Notes: generated by a model from the letters alone, not told the origin. A DNA stretch of 64,000 nucleotides from Kosakonia radicincitans DSM 16656 (GCF_000280495.2 NZ_CP018016.1:806001-870000), one strand, 5' to 3'. Positions 1 to 10,162 are shown, counted from the stretch's first letter. Made by a program: numbers and translations.

Positions 1-1920
1 CTGCTGCTCCGGGCGCAGGCGTCCGTTGAGCACATTTTGTACGCTCCAGGCCATTAATGGCTGGCTGAAACGCAGGGCAGGCATAATTTGTTGCGGATGA
101 CGGCGCGGCAGCCAGAAGTCGAACTCGTCGACGCCATAATCGCCATCGACAACCTGACGAGTGTGTTTCGCCACGCGTGCATTCAGGCTGTTAAATACCG
201 TCATCATGCCGGGCAGATGCGTATCCGTCAGAGCGATCTCGACCACATCCTGCACGTCGAAGGCGATAAACAGATACTGGTCGCGGTCACTCTGCCAGCG
301 GAATGACAAGGTGTGCCAGGCTTCGCCGGAAACCTGTAATACAGACTCGGCGTATTGATAATCGGGGGTAAAATTTCCGGCACGCGCGCTGCCGAGCAGG
401 GATACTGCCAGCGTTTGCGGCGTTTTGGCCCGCAGAAACAGCGCGATATCCGGCAACTGCGCACCAGCCTGTACCGGCAGCAGCAGCGCCATCCGCCCCA
501 TTAATGCGTGCCAGCGACCACTGGCAGGAAGTTCAGTCAGTTGATATTCACTACTGGCGCTGACCTCCGCTCCGGCCGCCGGATCGTTCAGCCAGCGTCG
601 TGCAATATAGCAGCCGTTAGCCTGTAACTGCTGTTGCAGTAAGCCGATGTGTGCAGGCTCCGCCAGTTCACGCGGGGTAAGGCGCTCTGTTTTACAAAGA
701 GCGGCGGCGCGGCCCACCACTTCACCCAGCAGACCGCAGGTGCACATCACGCGGGCGCTGCCAAACGCGACATGGGAGGCGGAAATCAGCCTGCCGGTGA
801 GGAACAGATTGTCCAGCGAGCGGCTATAAAGGCAGCGAAATGGAATGGTATAGGTACCTTTGCTGTGAAACTGGCGGCAGCCGTCGTGCGTGCTGTAAAC
901 GCCATCTGCCGGATGCAGGTCGATCGACCAGCCTCCGTAAGCCACGGCATCGTAGTGATCGCGTTGTTCGATAATATCCTGCTGGCACAGTAAATGATCG
1001 CCGAGGAAGCGGCGGCTTTCGCGCTTGCCAGGAATTGCGCCCACCCATTCGATGGTCATATTCGCAGCTTCCGGGAAGTTGCCGGAGTTTTTAATATGAT
1101 CCCAGACGCCCCAGACGATTTTCCACAGTTCCCATTTGATCTCTTCGCTTTCATGCACGGTATCCAGACGGCCTCCCCACTCCAGCCACCACAGATCGCA
1201 ACCGTTCAGCGTCGATGTCAGCCGCTTGTAGCGCGGGATTTCGGTTATATCTTGCAGCGCAAAAGAGGGCGGTACAAAGTTGACCGGTCCATCGGTTTGT
1301 TTGGTGTAGAAGTAGATCGAATGACCCAGCTTATGGCCGAAATGATCCCCCGGCGCCATTTTCTCGCCCAGCTCTTGTGCCTCTTCCGCGCCCTCGCGAT
1401 ATTCAGCGCCCGCCAGAAAACCCAGCACGCCATCGCCAGTGGCGTCGCAAAACTGCGCTGCATTTACGCTGTAAAAGGTTTCGTTGATCGGATTGAAGGC
1501 TTTGATCCGGGTAATGCGCTGCTGCTCTTTTTCCACTTCATAAACGGCGGTATTCAGCAAAAGCGTTAACCCCGACTGGCTTTTTGCCAGATCCAGCAGG
1601 ACCAGATCGAACATCACCGGGTTACCCTCTTTGTTGCGCCAGAGGTTCTCTTCCATGATTTCGCCCATGATGCCGCCTTCGCGCGCCCAGCGGTTATTGT
1701 TCCCCATATGCGACGTGGCGCCATTCGCCCACAGTCTTACTTCGCTGGAGGCATTCCCGCCAAGTACTGGCCTGTCCTGAATCAGCACCACTTGTAAGCC
1801 GTCGCGGGCAGCTGCAAGAGCGGCGCAAAGACCGGCAAGGCCGCCGCCTGCGACCAACAGATCGCAGCGAAGATGCTGCGTCGGAAAGGTTCTTGCCTCG
1901 CTATGGGGAAAGATCTTCAT
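1..1920 (-). CDS. FAD-dependent oxidoreductase, C-terminus beyond window
   Basis: The frame is open from an ATG at 1920 down to base 1, giving at least 640 residues with no stop, so the gene runs off the window edge. An N-terminal dinucleotide-binding glycine motif GGGLAG lies at about residues 25-30, followed by a GGNASSEVR-type segment and a conserved GDGVLGF stretch, which match the FAD_oxidored (pfam12831) family. Substrate is unknown; members are often found in sugar or polyol catabolic clusters. The gene is divergent from an IclR regulator 65 bp away, suggesting that regulator controls it. There is no signal peptide, so it is probably cytoplasmic. Family call firm, specific reaction not. 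Confidence 0.8.
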   Translation of the reverse strand, partial: MKIFPHSEARTFPTQHLRCDLLVAGGGLAGLCAALAAARDGLQVVLIQDRPVLGGNASSEVRLWANGATSHMGNNNRWAREGGIMGEIMEENLWRNKEGNPVMFDLVLLDLAKSQSGLTLLLNTAVYEVEKEQQRITRIKAFNPINETFYSVNAAQFCDATGDGVLGFLAGAEYREGAEEAQELGEKMAPGDHFGHKLGHSIYFYTKQTDGPVNFVPPSFALQDITEIPRYKRLTSTLNGCDLWWLEWGGRLDTVHESEEIKWELWKIVWGVWDHIKNSGNFPEAANMTIEWVGAIPGKRESRRFLGDHLLCQQDIIEQRDHYDAVAYGGWSIDLHPADGVYSTHDGCRQFHSKGTYTIPFRCLYSRSLDNLFLTGRLISASHVAFGSARVMCTCGLLGEVVGRAAALCKTERLTPRELAEPAHIGLLQQQLQANGCYIARRWLNDPAAGAEVSASSEYQLTELPASGRWHALMGRMALLLPVQAGAQLPDIALFLRAKTPQTLAVSLLGSARAGNFTPDYQYAESVLQVSGEAWHTLSFRWQSDRDQYLFIAFDVQDVVEIALTDTHLPGMMTVFNSLNARVAKHTRQVVDGDYGVDEFDFWLPRRHPQQIMPALRFSQPLMAWSVQNVLNGRLRPEQQ

Positions 1921-1985
1921 AACCTTGTATCCTTCTTTACTGACGGTAAAATCGAATTTTGAGCAATCTGATGAGCGAATCCTGA

Positions 1986-2678
1986 ATGTCCTCACAACCT
2001 AACCAAAGCCTGATTGATGGTATCCGCTGCCTGCAGTATCTGGTTTCCAGTGGCCGCGCCATTGGTTGCCGCGAGCTGGCTCGCCTGATGGGCATTAACA
2101 CTACGCGTGTCAACCGGTTGCTGATGACCATGGCGTCGATCGGCCTGACCATGCAGGATGCTCAGCGACGCTATCTGCCGGGGCCTGGTATCCATGCGCT
2201 GGCGGCGCAGGCGATTCGCGGCTCGGCGCTTTTCTCCCAGGCGCTCCCCCTGCTTGAACGCCACGCCCCGAAAGACATCGTGGTGGCGATGGGCGTGCTG
2301 TGGGAGGATCAGGTCATCTATATCTATCACTCCGAACCCGGTAGTCAGGTCAGCCAGGCGCTGGCTGGTTTTCATATGCTGCCCGCCTGGCAATCTGTCA
2401 TCGGCATGTCGCTGCTGGCGGCGGAAAGCGATGATGAACTGCAAAAACGCTTTACCGACGAGCAGTGGCAGCAGCTTGGCCCGCATGTCGCTCTTCAGCG
2501 TCAGCAGGGCCATGTGGTCTGGCATCATGACGACGGCGAAGTGTCGATGGCCAAACCCCTCGGCGCGCACTCTGCGGCGCTGGCCTTTGCCGGAATGTGG
2601 AACATCGAAGACGCTGAGGTCGAAACCCGCTTGCAGGCGCTTCATACACTGGCCAGCCATCTGACGGAAAAGGCCTGA
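1986..2678 (+). CDS. IclR-family transcriptional regulator
   Basis: This 230-residue protein has an N-terminal winged helix-turn-helix (about residues 8-60, with LARLMGINTTRVNRLL as recognition region) followed by an effector-binding region of IclR type (motifs VIYIYHSEPG and GMSLLAA). It is somewhat shorter than the usual 250-270 residues. It starts 65 bp from the divergent oxidoreductase start, the common arrangement of a local regulator with its target. The effector ligand cannot be read from the sequence. A long antisense ORF over this gene is a codon-bias shadow. Confidence 0.8.
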   Translation: MSSQPNQSLIDGIRCLQYLVSSGRAIGCRELARLMGINTTRVNRLLMTMASIGLTMQDAQRRYLPGPGIHALAAQAIRGSALFSQALPLLERHAPKDIVVAMGVLWEDQVIYIYHSEPGSQVSQALAGFHMLPAWQSVIGMSLLAAESDDELQKRFTDEQWQQLGPHVALQRQQGHVVWHHDDGEVSMAKPLGAHSAALAFAGMWNIEDAEVETRLQALHTLASHLTEKA

Positions 2679-2767
2679 CAGATTTATCGCTCTGTTATGT
2701 TTCTTTTATAGAAACAATCAGAGGAATGCAAAAAGGGCGGTCAGAAACTGTGAAAACGATCGGCAAA

Positions 2768-2791
2768 AAGCCGCGGTCGAGGCGCGGCTTT
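2768..2791 (-). terminator. Rho-independent terminator after ruvX
   Basis: A nine-base-pair stem (AAAGCCGCG / CGCGGCTTT) with a short loop is followed on the minus strand by a T run. It lies 41 bp past the ruvX stop and is placed to end the yqgE-ruvX transcript; it may also stop the converging IclR gene. Confidence 0.7.
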
Positions 2792-2831
2792 ATTCAGGTG
2801 AGGTTGTTACAAAATTGAATTGAAGCGAGGA

Positions 2832-3248
2832 TCAGGCGTGCTGCTCGAAATAGCTTTCGAGGATGATCACGGCGGAGGCGGAATCAACGCTGCCTTTGTC
2901 GAGTGCGCGAAAACCGCCGCGTTCGAACAAACCGGCGCGCGCTTCTACGGTACTTAACCGCTCATCATGCAGCGTAACTTTCACGCCAAAACGACCGTGC
3001 ACTTTATTGGCGAAATTGCGCGCGCGCGCCGTCAGCGGCTGTTCGGTGCCATCCATATTGAGCGGCAAACCGACGATGACCGTTTCCGGCTGCCACTCTT
3101 TCAGTAGTTTTTCGATAAGCTTCCAGTCTGGCGTGCCGTCCTGCGCTTTCAGCGCGGTGAGCGGACGCGCCGTGCCGGTGATGCGTTGCCCAATGGCGAC
3201 GCCAATACTTTTGGTGCCAAAATCAAAGGCCAGCAAGGTTCCGCTCAT
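2832..3248 (-). CDS. ruvX: Putative pre-16S rRNA nuclease / Holliday junction resolvase-like RuvX
   Basis: This 138-residue protein is full length for YqgF/RuvX. The RNase H-like fold is shown by the first-strand motif [14 protein letters not shown] (residues 5-18, catalytic Asp), GLPLNMDG in the middle and the late acidic segment [12 protein letters not shown]. The family is implicated in maturing the 5' end of 16S rRNA and was first annotated as a Holliday junction resolvase. Its ATG shares one base with the yqgE stop (TGATG), so the two are translationally coupled, as in E. coli. Confidence 0.95.
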   Translation of the reverse strand: MSGTLLAFDFGTKSIGVAIGQRITGTARPLTALKAQDGTPDWKLIEKLLKEWQPETVIVGLPLNMDGTEQPLTARARNFANKVHGRFGVKVTLHDERLSTVEARAGLFERGGFRALDKGSVDSASAVIILESYFEQHA

Positions 3249-3811
3249 CAGGCATGCCCCGCTACGCCAGGCATGGTGGAGATATCAATACCGATAAGTT
3301 TTGCCGCTTCGCGCCAGCGGTCGGCGATCGGCGTTTTGAACAGAATGTTGAGATCGGCCGGGGCGGTGAGCCAGGCGTTATCCATGATCTCTTGCTCCAG
3401 TTGCCCTTTTTCCCACGAGGCGTATCCCAGCGCGACCAGCACTTCGCTCGGCTGTTCTGCCGTTCCAAGGGTTTCCAGCACATCGCGTGAGGTGGTGACC
3501 ACGGTGTTATCCGAAACGCGAATGCTGGAAGCGAATGTGGCGGGCGGCGTATGCAGGATAAAACCACGATCTTCCGCCAGCGGGCCGCCCAGCAGCACCG
3601 GTTTGTCCAGACGGATGGCTGGATCCCGCGCTTCTGGCTGGATTTTGAGTTTTTCCAGGACACCGTCAACTTTCAGGTTTTCCAGCGGCTTATTAATAAT
3701 CAGCCCCATTGCACCTTCGTCGTTGTACTCGCAGATATAGACTACCGAGCGCCGAAAGAGAGGATCCTGAAGAGCAGGCATGGCAATAAGAAAGTGATGC
3801 TGTAAATTCAT
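3248..3811 (-). CDS. yqgE: UPF0301/YqgE family protein
   Basis: The 187-residue product starting [12 protein letters not shown] matches the usual YqgE length. I chose the ATG at 3811 over one nine codons upstream because family members begin with this sequence. Conserved segments [17 protein letters not shown] and [13 protein letters not shown] are present. The biochemical function is not established; the gene is regularly found next to ruvX and gshB. It overlaps ruvX by one base. Confidence 0.93.
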   Translation of the reverse strand: MNLQHHFLIAMPALQDPLFRRSVVYICEYNDEGAMGLIINKPLENLKVDGVLEKLKIQPEARDPAIRLDKPVLLGGPLAEDRGFILHTPPATFASSIRVSDNTVVTTSRDVLETLGTAEQPSEVLVALGYASWEKGQLEQEIMDNAWLTAPADLNILFKTPIADRWREAAKLIGIDISTMPGVAGHA

Positions 3812-3929
3812 TGTCAGAGGTTCTGTTTCCTGGTTCAAAAAAGCGACAGCCTAGTATGGGGGGAAAGCGCAGATCTGTCACCTGGCAATGCTGTCATGGG
3901 CGGGATCCTTCCCGCCCCGTGCGCTGAGA

Positions 3930-4877
3930 TTATTTACCCAGACGTTTTTCGATGGCATCCATCAGCATGCCGGTGATGGAGATCGGGAATTCAGCCTCAA
4001 TTTCACGTACGCAGGTTGGGCTGGTTACGTTAATTTCGGTCAGGCGGTCGCCGATAATATCCAGGCCAACAAAAATCAGCCCTTTGGCTTTCAACACCGG
4101 CGCAACTTTGCGCGCAATCGCCCAGTCGCTTTCGCTTAACGGACGTGGTTCGCCGCGGCCGCCCGCCGCCAGATTGCCGCGGGTTTCGCCGCCCTGCGGG
4201 ATGCGCGCCAGGCAGTAAGGCACCGGTTCACCGTCAACCACCAGCACGCGTTTGTCGCCGTCTTTGATCGCTGGCAGATAGTTTTGCGCCATGCAATAGC
4301 GGCTACCCAGTTCGGTCAGCGTTTCCGTAATCACCGACAGGTTCGGATCGCCCTCTTTGACGCGGAAAATCGACGTGCCGCCCATGCCGTCCAGCGGTTT
4401 AAGGATGATGTCGGTGTGCTTTTGCCAGAACGCTTTCAACTGCGCTTTGTTGCGCGTAACCAGCGTTTCCGGTGTCAGATCCGGGAACCAGGCGGTGAAC
4501 AATTTTTCATTACAGTCACGCAGGCTCTGCGGCTTGTTAACGATCAGCGTGCCTTTCTCTTCCGCACGCTCAAGAATGTAGGTCGCATAGATATACTCGG
4601 TGTCGAACGGCGGATCTTTACGCATCAGGATGGTGTCCAGATCGGCCAGCGCAATATCCTGCTCGCTGCCGAATTCGTACCATTTGTCGTAGTTCTGTTC
4701 GACGGAAAGCGTGCGGGTGCGGGCGCGGGCTTCACCATTGATCAGGTAAAGATCCGCCATCTCCATATAGTGCAGCTCATAGCCGCGGCGCTGTGCTTCC
4801 AGCAGCATGGCGAAGCTGGTGTCTTTTTTGATGTTAATGTCCGCGATGGGATCCATCACGATGCCAAGCTTGATCAT
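3930..4877 (-). CDS. gshB: Glutathione synthetase
   Basis: GshB performs the second step of glutathione synthesis, the ATP-dependent joining of glycine to gamma-glutamylcysteine in the cytoplasm. The 315-residue protein starts MIKLGIVMDPI, as in E. coli (about 316 residues). ATP-grasp features are visible: the KPLDGMGGTSIFR loop near residue 160 and the late EINVTSPTCVREIE segment that supplies metal and ATP ligands. It lies 13 bp after rsmE on the same strand, so the two probably share a transcript. An 11-residue upstream extension was rejected. Confidence 0.97.
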   Translation of the reverse strand: MIKLGIVMDPIADINIKKDTSFAMLLEAQRRGYELHYMEMADLYLINGEARARTRTLSVEQNYDKWYEFGSEQDIALADLDTILMRKDPPFDTEYIYATYILERAEEKGTLIVNKPQSLRDCNEKLFTAWFPDLTPETLVTRNKAQLKAFWQKHTDIILKPLDGMGGTSIFRVKEGDPNLSVITETLTELGSRYCMAQNYLPAIKDGDKRVLVVDGEPVPYCLARIPQGGETRGNLAAGGRGEPRPLSESDWAIARKVAPVLKAKGLIFVGLDIIGDRLTEINVTSPTCVREIEAEFPISITGMLMDAIEKRLGK

Positions 4878-4890
4878 TCTGCTTCTCCTT

Positions 4891-5622
4891 TCAACCCAGG
4901 TCGCCAAAGCGGACCTGAAGCGCGGTGATGGCGGTAAGCGCCGTAGTTTCTGTACGCAGTACGCGTGGCCCTAACAAAATATCCGTAAACTGGTAGCGAG
5001 CGGTCATGGCGATCTCATCGGCAGAGAGGCCGCCTTCCGGGCCTATCAGCAATCGAATGCGCTCAACCGGCAGCGGAAGCGTGTTGATGCTCTGGCTGGC
5101 ACGCGGATGCAGGTTCAGTTTCAGACCAGCATCTTCTTCGGCGCACCACGCTTCCAGATCCATCGCCGGGCGAATATCCGGAATACGGTTACGACCGCAC
5201 TGTTCGCAAGCGGCAATGGCGATTTTCTGCCACTGCTGGAGCTTTTTGTTCAGGCGTTCGGCATCCAGTTTAACCCCGCAGCGCTCAGAAAAAAGTGGCG
5301 TAATGAGGCTTACACCCAGCTCTATCGACTTCTGAATGGTGAATTCCATCTTTTCGCCGCGCGACATCACCTGGCCCAGATGGATATGCAGCGGGGATTC
5401 ACGGTCGTCCACTTCGCTACGCAAAATGTTGACCATCACGCTTTTCTTATCCGCGCGAACAATCTCGGCGTCGAACACCTGATTGGATCCGTCGAACAGT
5501 TGAATAGCCTGGCCCGGCCCCATACGCAGCACGCGGCCAACGTGGTTTGCAGCATCTTCGCTCAGCGCGATTTCATGGCCCGGCTGGAGAGGTTCAGGGT
5601 GATGGATGCGGGGAATACGCAT
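4891..5622 (-). CDS. rsmE: 16S rRNA (uracil-1498-N3)-methyltransferase
   Basis: RsmE methylates N3 of U1498 in the decoding region of 16S rRNA using S-adenosylmethionine. The protein is 243 residues, the family length, with an N-terminal PUA-like domain ([12 protein letters not shown] onward) and a C-terminal SPOUT knot marked by [13 protein letters not shown] and [13 protein letters not shown], the SAM-binding loops. It is directly upstream of gshB in the same orientation. The ATG at 5622 gives the conserved N-terminus. Confidence 0.96.
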   Translation of the reverse strand: MRIPRIHHPEPLQPGHEIALSEDAANHVGRVLRMGPGQAIQLFDGSNQVFDAEIVRADKKSVMVNILRSEVDDRESPLHIHLGQVMSRGEKMEFTIQKSIELGVSLITPLFSERCGVKLDAERLNKKLQQWQKIAIAACEQCGRNRIPDIRPAMDLEAWCAEEDAGLKLNLHPRASQSINTLPLPVERIRLLIGPEGGLSADEIAMTARYQFTDILLGPRVLRTETTALTAITALQVRFGDLG

Positions 5623-5714
5623 GTTTTGAAATTCCGTCTGTCAGGAGATGCAGCGGCTCATGGGTGGAAAGTGCGCCACTGCACCTGTCGATAATCAATT
5701 GTCGCTAGTGTAGG

Positions 5715-6413
5715 TTAGCTCTTTCGCGCCATGCAAGCGCGCTGCACGTAAGGGTTGTGGTTGCCCTGCACCTCGGCAATGCGCGCATCGCGCGTGCATT
5801 CCCAGTCGGTCACCGGATACTGCTTATCCCACGCAGTAAACAGTTGCGTTTGCTGTCGTGAAAGGCTGAGCTGATATTGATCGCGCATATAGAAGTAGGT
5901 ACGGGCAATCGCACCGCGGGCGCGGGCTGGCGGCTCAGCAAGCTTCTCTTTGAAATCAATCTTCATGCCGCACTGGCCATACTGACCGTCGCCGCCATTC
6001 CACTGGCTATACATAAAGTTGCCGCGATCGCCATTCACTTCACCGACGGCAGGTTGCAGGTTGTGCATATCGCTTTCAATTTTGCGGTAGACCGGATCTT
6101 TGGCGCAGTTTTTCCGGCCGCCATCCTGCCAGCACTGGCGCAGATGGCCGAACTGCCATGCAGGCATCACGTGCTCCCATTCAATGCGGCTGGCGCGGTT
6201 TTCATTTTTTCGCACCTTGTAGCCGCAGGAAGCAAGGTCAACCACGCCTTTTTTACCCTGCCAGTTAATTTTGCAGCCGCAATAGAAGTCGCCCGGTGCG
6301 TCGGCGTTAACTTTGGCTCCCGCCGCTTTTGCCTGGGCAAAGCTGTTTATGCCATCTGCTGCGAAAGCGGGAATGGCGATCAGTGCGATGAAAAGTGAGA
6401 AAAGACGAAACAT
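5715..6413 (-). CDS. endA: Periplasmic DNA-specific endonuclease I
   Basis: EndA cuts double-stranded DNA in the periplasm. The 232-residue precursor (E. coli 235) has a clear signal peptide, [18 protein letters not shown], with a cleavage site near residue 18. The His-Me (beta-beta-alpha) catalytic motif appears as [14 protein letters not shown], and an Asn-rich stretch [13 protein letters not shown] supplies the metal-site Asn. Cysteines consistent with disulfides are present. It is followed downstream by rsmE after 92 bp, with sprT upstream, as in E. coli. Confidence 0.96.
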   Translation of the reverse strand: MFRLFSLFIALIAIPAFAADGINSFAQAKAAGAKVNADAPGDFYCGCKINWQGKKGVVDLASCGYKVRKNENRASRIEWEHVMPAWQFGHLRQCWQDGGRKNCAKDPVYRKIESDMHNLQPAVGEVNGDRGNFMYSQWNGGDGQYGQCGMKIDFKEKLAEPPARARGAIARTYFYMRDQYQLSLSRQQTQLFTAWDKQYPVTDWECTRDARIAEVQGNHNPYVQRACMARKS

Positions 6414-6499
6414 AGCGAACTCCCTGTGAAACGAGTTCGCAACGTAGCGGAAGGCGTTGTCTGATGCAATCAGTAAGAGCAGAAAATTTCTTAATGGAT

Positions 6500-7006
6500 T
6501 CAGTTAGTCGCGTCGGCAATGAGCGGTTCGCCACAGCGTACACAGCGGTAAACGGCCTCGCCGCGCAGCACGCGGTTGTGTCGGCGTACCGTAAGCTGGT
6601 GCTGCTGGCACCGACAATGGTATGGGAAAGTATTGCGTCTTACCGATTCCAGTTCGAACTGGTGCGTGCGGCGGGCAGGAACGCCAAGCACGCCCTCCAT
6701 CATCCATTTCCACTCTTTACCGTGCGGCGCAACGCGACCGAAGTGTTTCCACACCAGCAGATGCGCCAGCTCATGCGGAACCACTTCTTCAACAAATGCC
6801 TGCTGGTTTTCCAGCAGCAGCACAGGGTTGAGACGGATTTCGTAATCCGCCAGCCAGGCCGTGCCCGCAGCTGTGCCACGCTGTTGATACACCACTTTAG
6901 GTTCGGGATAGCTGCGCTCCAGTTTCTGGTTCGCAAGGGCAAGTTTATCCCGCAGGCTCTGCATGACGGCTTGCTGGATGGCGATGGGGAGACGGGGAGT
7001 TTTCAT
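6500..7006 (-). CDS. sprT: SprT family zinc-metallopeptidase-like protein
   Basis: This 168-residue protein has the zincin motif HELAH (in [16 protein letters not shown], about residues 75-90) and a C-terminal zinc-ribbon region with paired cysteines (CRCQQH and YRCVRCGE). It is about three residues longer than E. coli SprT. Bacterial SprT function is unclear; the fold is shared with eukaryotic Spartan proteases. It sits upstream of endA as in relatives. Confidence 0.94.
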   Translation of the reverse strand: MKTPRLPIAIQQAVMQSLRDKLALANQKLERSYPEPKVVYQQRGTAAGTAWLADYEIRLNPVLLLENQQAFVEEVVPHELAHLLVWKHFGRVAPHGKEWKWMMEGVLGVPARRTHQFELESVRRNTFPYHCRCQQHQLTVRRHNRVLRGEAVYRCVRCGEPLIADATN

Positions 7007-7050
7007 AAGTGCTGAGAATAGGATCGGCGAAGCGCGAGTGCAACAGGCAA

Positions 7051-7079
7051 AACAGAGGCTTCCTCCGCAGAGGAAGCCT
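7051..7079 (-). terminator. Terminator after galP
   Basis: A perfect ten-base-pair stem (AGGCTTCCTC / GAGGAAGCCT) with a four-base loop lies just past the galP stop. On the minus strand it is followed by CTGTTTTG, a modest U run, so it probably ends galP transcription. Confidence 0.7.
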
Positions 7080-7085
7080 GAAGGG

Positions 7086-8480
7086 TTAATTGTGGGAACC
7101 GATCTCGCGCAGCGGACGGCCGCGCATCAGGTTACGCTCGATGTGCTCCAGCGAAACGTGTTTGGTTTCCGGCACCAGCCACAGGGTCAGTACAATGAAC
7201 AACAGGTTCAGCGCGCCGTAAACCCAGAAGGTATTGGCATTGCCCAGTGAGTTCAGCATCGTCAGGAAAGTTGCGCCGACGATCATATTGGCAATCCAGT
7301 TAGTGGCGGTGGAGCAGGTGATACCGAAGTCGCGGCCTTTCAGCGGCTGGATTTCGGAGCACAGTACCCAGATCAGCGGACCGGCGCTCATGGCAAAACC
7401 CACAATGAACATCAGCAACATGGCGACCGCAAAGTACTGCGCTGATGGTGAGTGGATGCCGAGGTGCAGCATCGTACCGAGAATACCCATCCCGGCGGCC
7501 ATTACCAGGAAGCCCAGCACCAGCGTCGGTTTACGTCCCCAGCGGTCTACCAGACCGATAGCGATAAAGGTTGCCAGCACGTTGGTCAGACCAACGATAA
7601 CGGTGCCCCACATCTGCTCGTTGGTATTGCTGTAACCCGCCAGTTCGAAGATTTTCGGCGCGTAGTACATGATGACATTCATACCGGTGAACTGTTGCAT
7701 GATTTGCAACAGCACGCCGAGGAACACCGCGCGGCGGAAATTGCTGTTCTCTTTAAACAGCGCCCAGCCGGTCTGTTTCACTTTCAGGCTTTCGCGAATC
7801 TCTTCCAGTTCATTTTTCGCTTCCGCGCTGGTGTCGCGCAGGCGTAGCAGCACGCGTTCGGCATCGTGGAAGCGGCGTTTAGCGGCAAACCAGCGCGGAC
7901 TGTCCGGCAGGAAGAAGACCCCAATCAGCAGCAGAATCGCCGGAATGATGATCACGCCCAGCATCCAGCGCCATGCACCGCTGTAGCTAAAGGCCGTGTC
8001 CGAGAGATACGCGCCGAGAATCCCGATGGTGATCATTAACTGATACATGGAGATCATGCTGCCGCGAATTTTTTCCGGTGCGATCTCGGAAAGGTAGAGC
8101 GGCGCGGTGTAGGAGGCGATCCCAACGGCCAGACCAAGCAGCACGCGGGAAATAATCAACACTTCCACATTTGGCGCAGCGGCAGAGCACAGCGATCCCG
8201 CCACAAACAACACGGCGCCAATCATCAAACTTTTTTTACGCCCCAGGCGCCAGGAGAGCCAGCCGCTACCAACAGCACCGACGGCGGCGCCGAACATCAT
8301 TGAACTGACCACCCACTCCTGGGTATGTGAGCTAATTTGAAAGTCTTTGGTGATAAAGGGCAGCGCACCAGCAATAACCCCAATATCCAGACCAAAAAGT
8401 AATCCTGCCAGTGCAGCGAGGAAACAAACAAAAAAGGTCATCGCCTTATTTGAATGCCCCTGTTTTTTATTGTCAGGCAT
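7086..8480 (-). CDS. galP: Galactose:H+ symporter GalP
   Basis: GalP is a 12-helix inner-membrane sugar porter of the major facilitator superfamily that imports galactose and glucose with a proton. The 464-residue protein starting MPDNKKQG matches E. coli length; the track-style upstream start four codons earlier was not used. Sugar porter signatures are visible: [22 protein letters not shown] and [10 protein letters not shown], plus the QQFTGMN helix 7 motif. It is monocistronic between sprT and metK. CRP and GalR-type sites lie 65-99 bp upstream of its start. Confidence 0.97.
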   Translation of the reverse strand: MPDNKKQGHSNKAMTFFVCFLAALAGLLFGLDIGVIAGALPFITKDFQISSHTQEWVVSSMMFGAAVGAVGSGWLSWRLGRKKSLMIGAVLFVAGSLCSAAAPNVEVLIISRVLLGLAVGIASYTAPLYLSEIAPEKIRGSMISMYQLMITIGILGAYLSDTAFSYSGAWRWMLGVIIIPAILLLIGVFFLPDSPRWFAAKRRFHDAERVLLRLRDTSAEAKNELEEIRESLKVKQTGWALFKENSNFRRAVFLGVLLQIMQQFTGMNVIMYYAPKIFELAGYSNTNEQMWGTVIVGLTNVLATFIAIGLVDRWGRKPTLVLGFLVMAAGMGILGTMLHLGIHSPSAQYFAVAMLLMFIVGFAMSAGPLIWVLCSEIQPLKGRDFGITCSTATNWIANMIVGATFLTMLNSLGNANTFWVYGALNLLFIVLTLWLVPETKHVSLEHIERNLMRGRPLREIGSHN

Positions 8481-8544
8481 GATGCCCTCCATTGATGTAT
8501 TGGTTTTTCCGGTGACAAAAGTAGGCCAGTTACCGGCAAAATTA

Positions 8545-8560
8545 CGTGATTCACATCACA
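8545..8560. promoter_or_regulatory. CRP-binding site upstream of galP
   Basis: The sequence CGTGA-N6-TCACA differs from the CRP consensus TGTGA-N6-TCACA at one position. It lies about 65 bp upstream of the galP start and next to a gal operator. In E. coli galP is under cAMP-CRP and GalR/GalS control, so this assignment fits. Confidence 0.75.
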
Positions 8561-8563
8561 TGA

Positions 8564-8579
8564 GTGTAATCGGTTACAT
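8564..8579. promoter_or_regulatory. GalR/GalS operator upstream of galP
   Basis: GTGTAATCGGTTACAT matches the gal operator pattern GTGKAANCGNTTNCAC with a single mismatch at the last base. It is four bases from the CRP site, the usual arrangement for galactose-regulated promoters. Confidence 0.8.
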
Positions 8580-8820
8580 TACGCTAAGAACGGTAATGTA
8601 AATAAAAGTGTTAAATATTATAGGATTGTTTACGTTGAAAGGTGAGTGCCAAGGAGAAGTTTCAGACTAAGCCGAAACTTAATGTAACAACTCTGCTTCA
8701 TTCCTTTTTCAAAAGGAAAAATCTGAAAAAATCAGCGAAGCGGTGAGGTGTAATCGCTTTCAGAAAAATACCAGGCAGGCGTTAACAGTATAGACGGCGA
8801 AAATAACCGGACGAGAAATG
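8580..8820. other. Intergenic region galP-metK without a gene
   Basis: I find no convincing reading frame here. Two dyads stand out: AAGTTTC...GAAACTT near 8658-8681 and TTCCTTTT-TC-AAAAGGAA near 8702-8719. They could belong to the galP leader or to an unannotated small RNA; sequence alone does not decide. Confidence 0.4.
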
Positions 8821-8822
8821 CA

Positions 8823-8847
8823 AAAGGCCAGCACGAGGCTGGCCTTT
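8823..8847 (-). terminator. Terminator after metK
   Basis: A ten-base-pair stem (AAAGGCCAGC / GCTGGCCTTT) with a five-base loop lies 24 bp past the metK stop codon and is followed on the minus strand by TTTTGCATTT. It is well placed to end metK transcription. Confidence 0.8.
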
Positions 8848-8870
8848 AGAAGAAAACTGTCAGCGGATTA

Positions 8871-10022
8871 TTACAGGCCGGCAGCTTCACGCAGCAGAGC
8901 GGCTTTGTCGGTTTTTTCCCATGGGAAAGTTTCGCGACCAAAGTGACCGTATGCAGCGGTTTGTTTGTAGATCGGGTGCAGCAGATCCAGCATCTGGATC
9001 AGGCCATACGGACGCAGGTCGAAGAATTCGCGGACCAGCAGCGTCAGTTGCTCGGTTGGCACTTTCTCAGTACCGAATGTTTCCACCATGATGGACGTCG
9101 GTTCTGCGATACCGATAGCGTAGGAAACCTGAATTTCACAACGATCGGCCAGACCTGCAGCAACGATGTTTTTCGCCACGTAACGAGCGGCATATGCTGC
9201 GGAACGGTCCACTTTCGACGGATCTTTACCGGAGAACGCGCCGCCACCGTGACGAGCCATACCGCCGTAGGTATCAACGATGATTTTACGGCCGGTCAGA
9301 CCACAATCGCCCATTGGGCCGCCGATAACGAAACGGCCGGTCGGGTTGATAAAGAATTTGGTGGACGCGTTCAGCCACTCGGCTGGCAGGATCGGCTTGA
9401 TGATCTCTTCCATGACCGCTTCTTGCAGCGATTTCTGGTCAATCTCTTCAGCGTGCTGTGTAGACAGAACGACAGCATCGATGCCGGCGATTTTGCCGTC
9501 ATCATACTGGAAAGTGACCTGGCTTTTTGCGTCCGGGCGCAGCCACGGCAGGGTGCCGTTTTTACGCACTTCAGCCTGACGCTCTACCAGACGGTGGGCG
9601 TAGGTGATCGGTGCTGGCATCAACACGTCAGTTTCATTGGTCGCGTAACCAAACATCAGGCCCTGGTCGCCTGCGCCCTGTTCCAGCGGATCGGCACGGT
9701 CAACACCCTGATTGATGTCCGGAGATTGCTTACCAATGGCGCTCAGTACGGCGCAAGAATTGGCATCAAAGCCCATGTCGGAGTGCACATAGCCGATTTC
9801 GCGTACGGTGTTACGGGTGATCTCTTCGATATCGACCCATGCGCTGGTAGTGATTTCACCGCCAACCAGTACCATACCGGTTTTAACATAGGTTTCGCAT
9901 GCAACGCGCGCTTTCGGATCCTGTTCGAGGATGGCATCCAGCACGGCGTCTGAAATTTGGTCAGCAATTTTGTCAGGATGCCCTTCAGAAACGGACTCGG
10001 ACGTAAAAAGGTGTTTTGCCAT
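8871..10022 (-). CDS. metK: S-adenosylmethionine synthetase
   Basis: MetK makes S-adenosylmethionine from methionine and ATP in the cytoplasm. The 383-residue protein (E. coli 384) carries the signatures [15 protein letters not shown] near the N-terminus, [12 protein letters not shown] (ATP binding) and [16 protein letters not shown] (P-loop-like). It is monocistronic with its own terminator. A run of MetJ-type octamers lies 93-140 bp upstream of the start, indicating repression by MetJ with SAM as corepressor, the known control of metK. Confidence 0.98.
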   Translation of the reverse strand: MAKHLFTSESVSEGHPDKIADQISDAVLDAILEQDPKARVACETYVKTGMVLVGGEITTSAWVDIEEITRNTVREIGYVHSDMGFDANSCAVLSAIGKQSPDINQGVDRADPLEQGAGDQGLMFGYATNETDVLMPAPITYAHRLVERQAEVRKNGTLPWLRPDAKSQVTFQYDDGKIAGIDAVVLSTQHAEEIDQKSLQEAVMEEIIKPILPAEWLNASTKFFINPTGRFVIGGPMGDCGLTGRKIIVDTYGGMARHGGGAFSGKDPSKVDRSAAYAARYVAKNIVAAGLADRCEIQVSYAIGIAEPTSIMVETFGTEKVPTEQLTLLVREFFDLRPYGLIQMLDLLHPIYKQTAAYGHFGRETFPWEKTDKAALLREAAGL

Positions 10023-10114
10023 AGTAAGTTTTCACCCTGGAGTAATACGGTTAGCTCGAATTCTGTGCCCGGATGTTTTCACGCCTGGCGGCGCAGATTG
10101 CAGATGATGGCACA

Positions 10115-10162
10115 AGAAGTCTGAGAGTTAATCAATCTGGATGGATTAACATCTGGACGGCT
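10115..10162 (-). promoter_or_regulatory. MetJ operator (tandem met boxes) of metK
   Basis: Read on the minus strand, six consecutive eight-base units in register can be aligned to the met box AGACGTCT: AGCCGTCC, AGATGTTA, ATCCATCC, AGATTGAT, TAACTCTC and AGACTTCT. The first and last match at six and seven of eight positions, the inner ones more weakly. MetJ binds such tandem octamers cooperatively, and metK is a known MetJ target. Confidence 0.7.
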
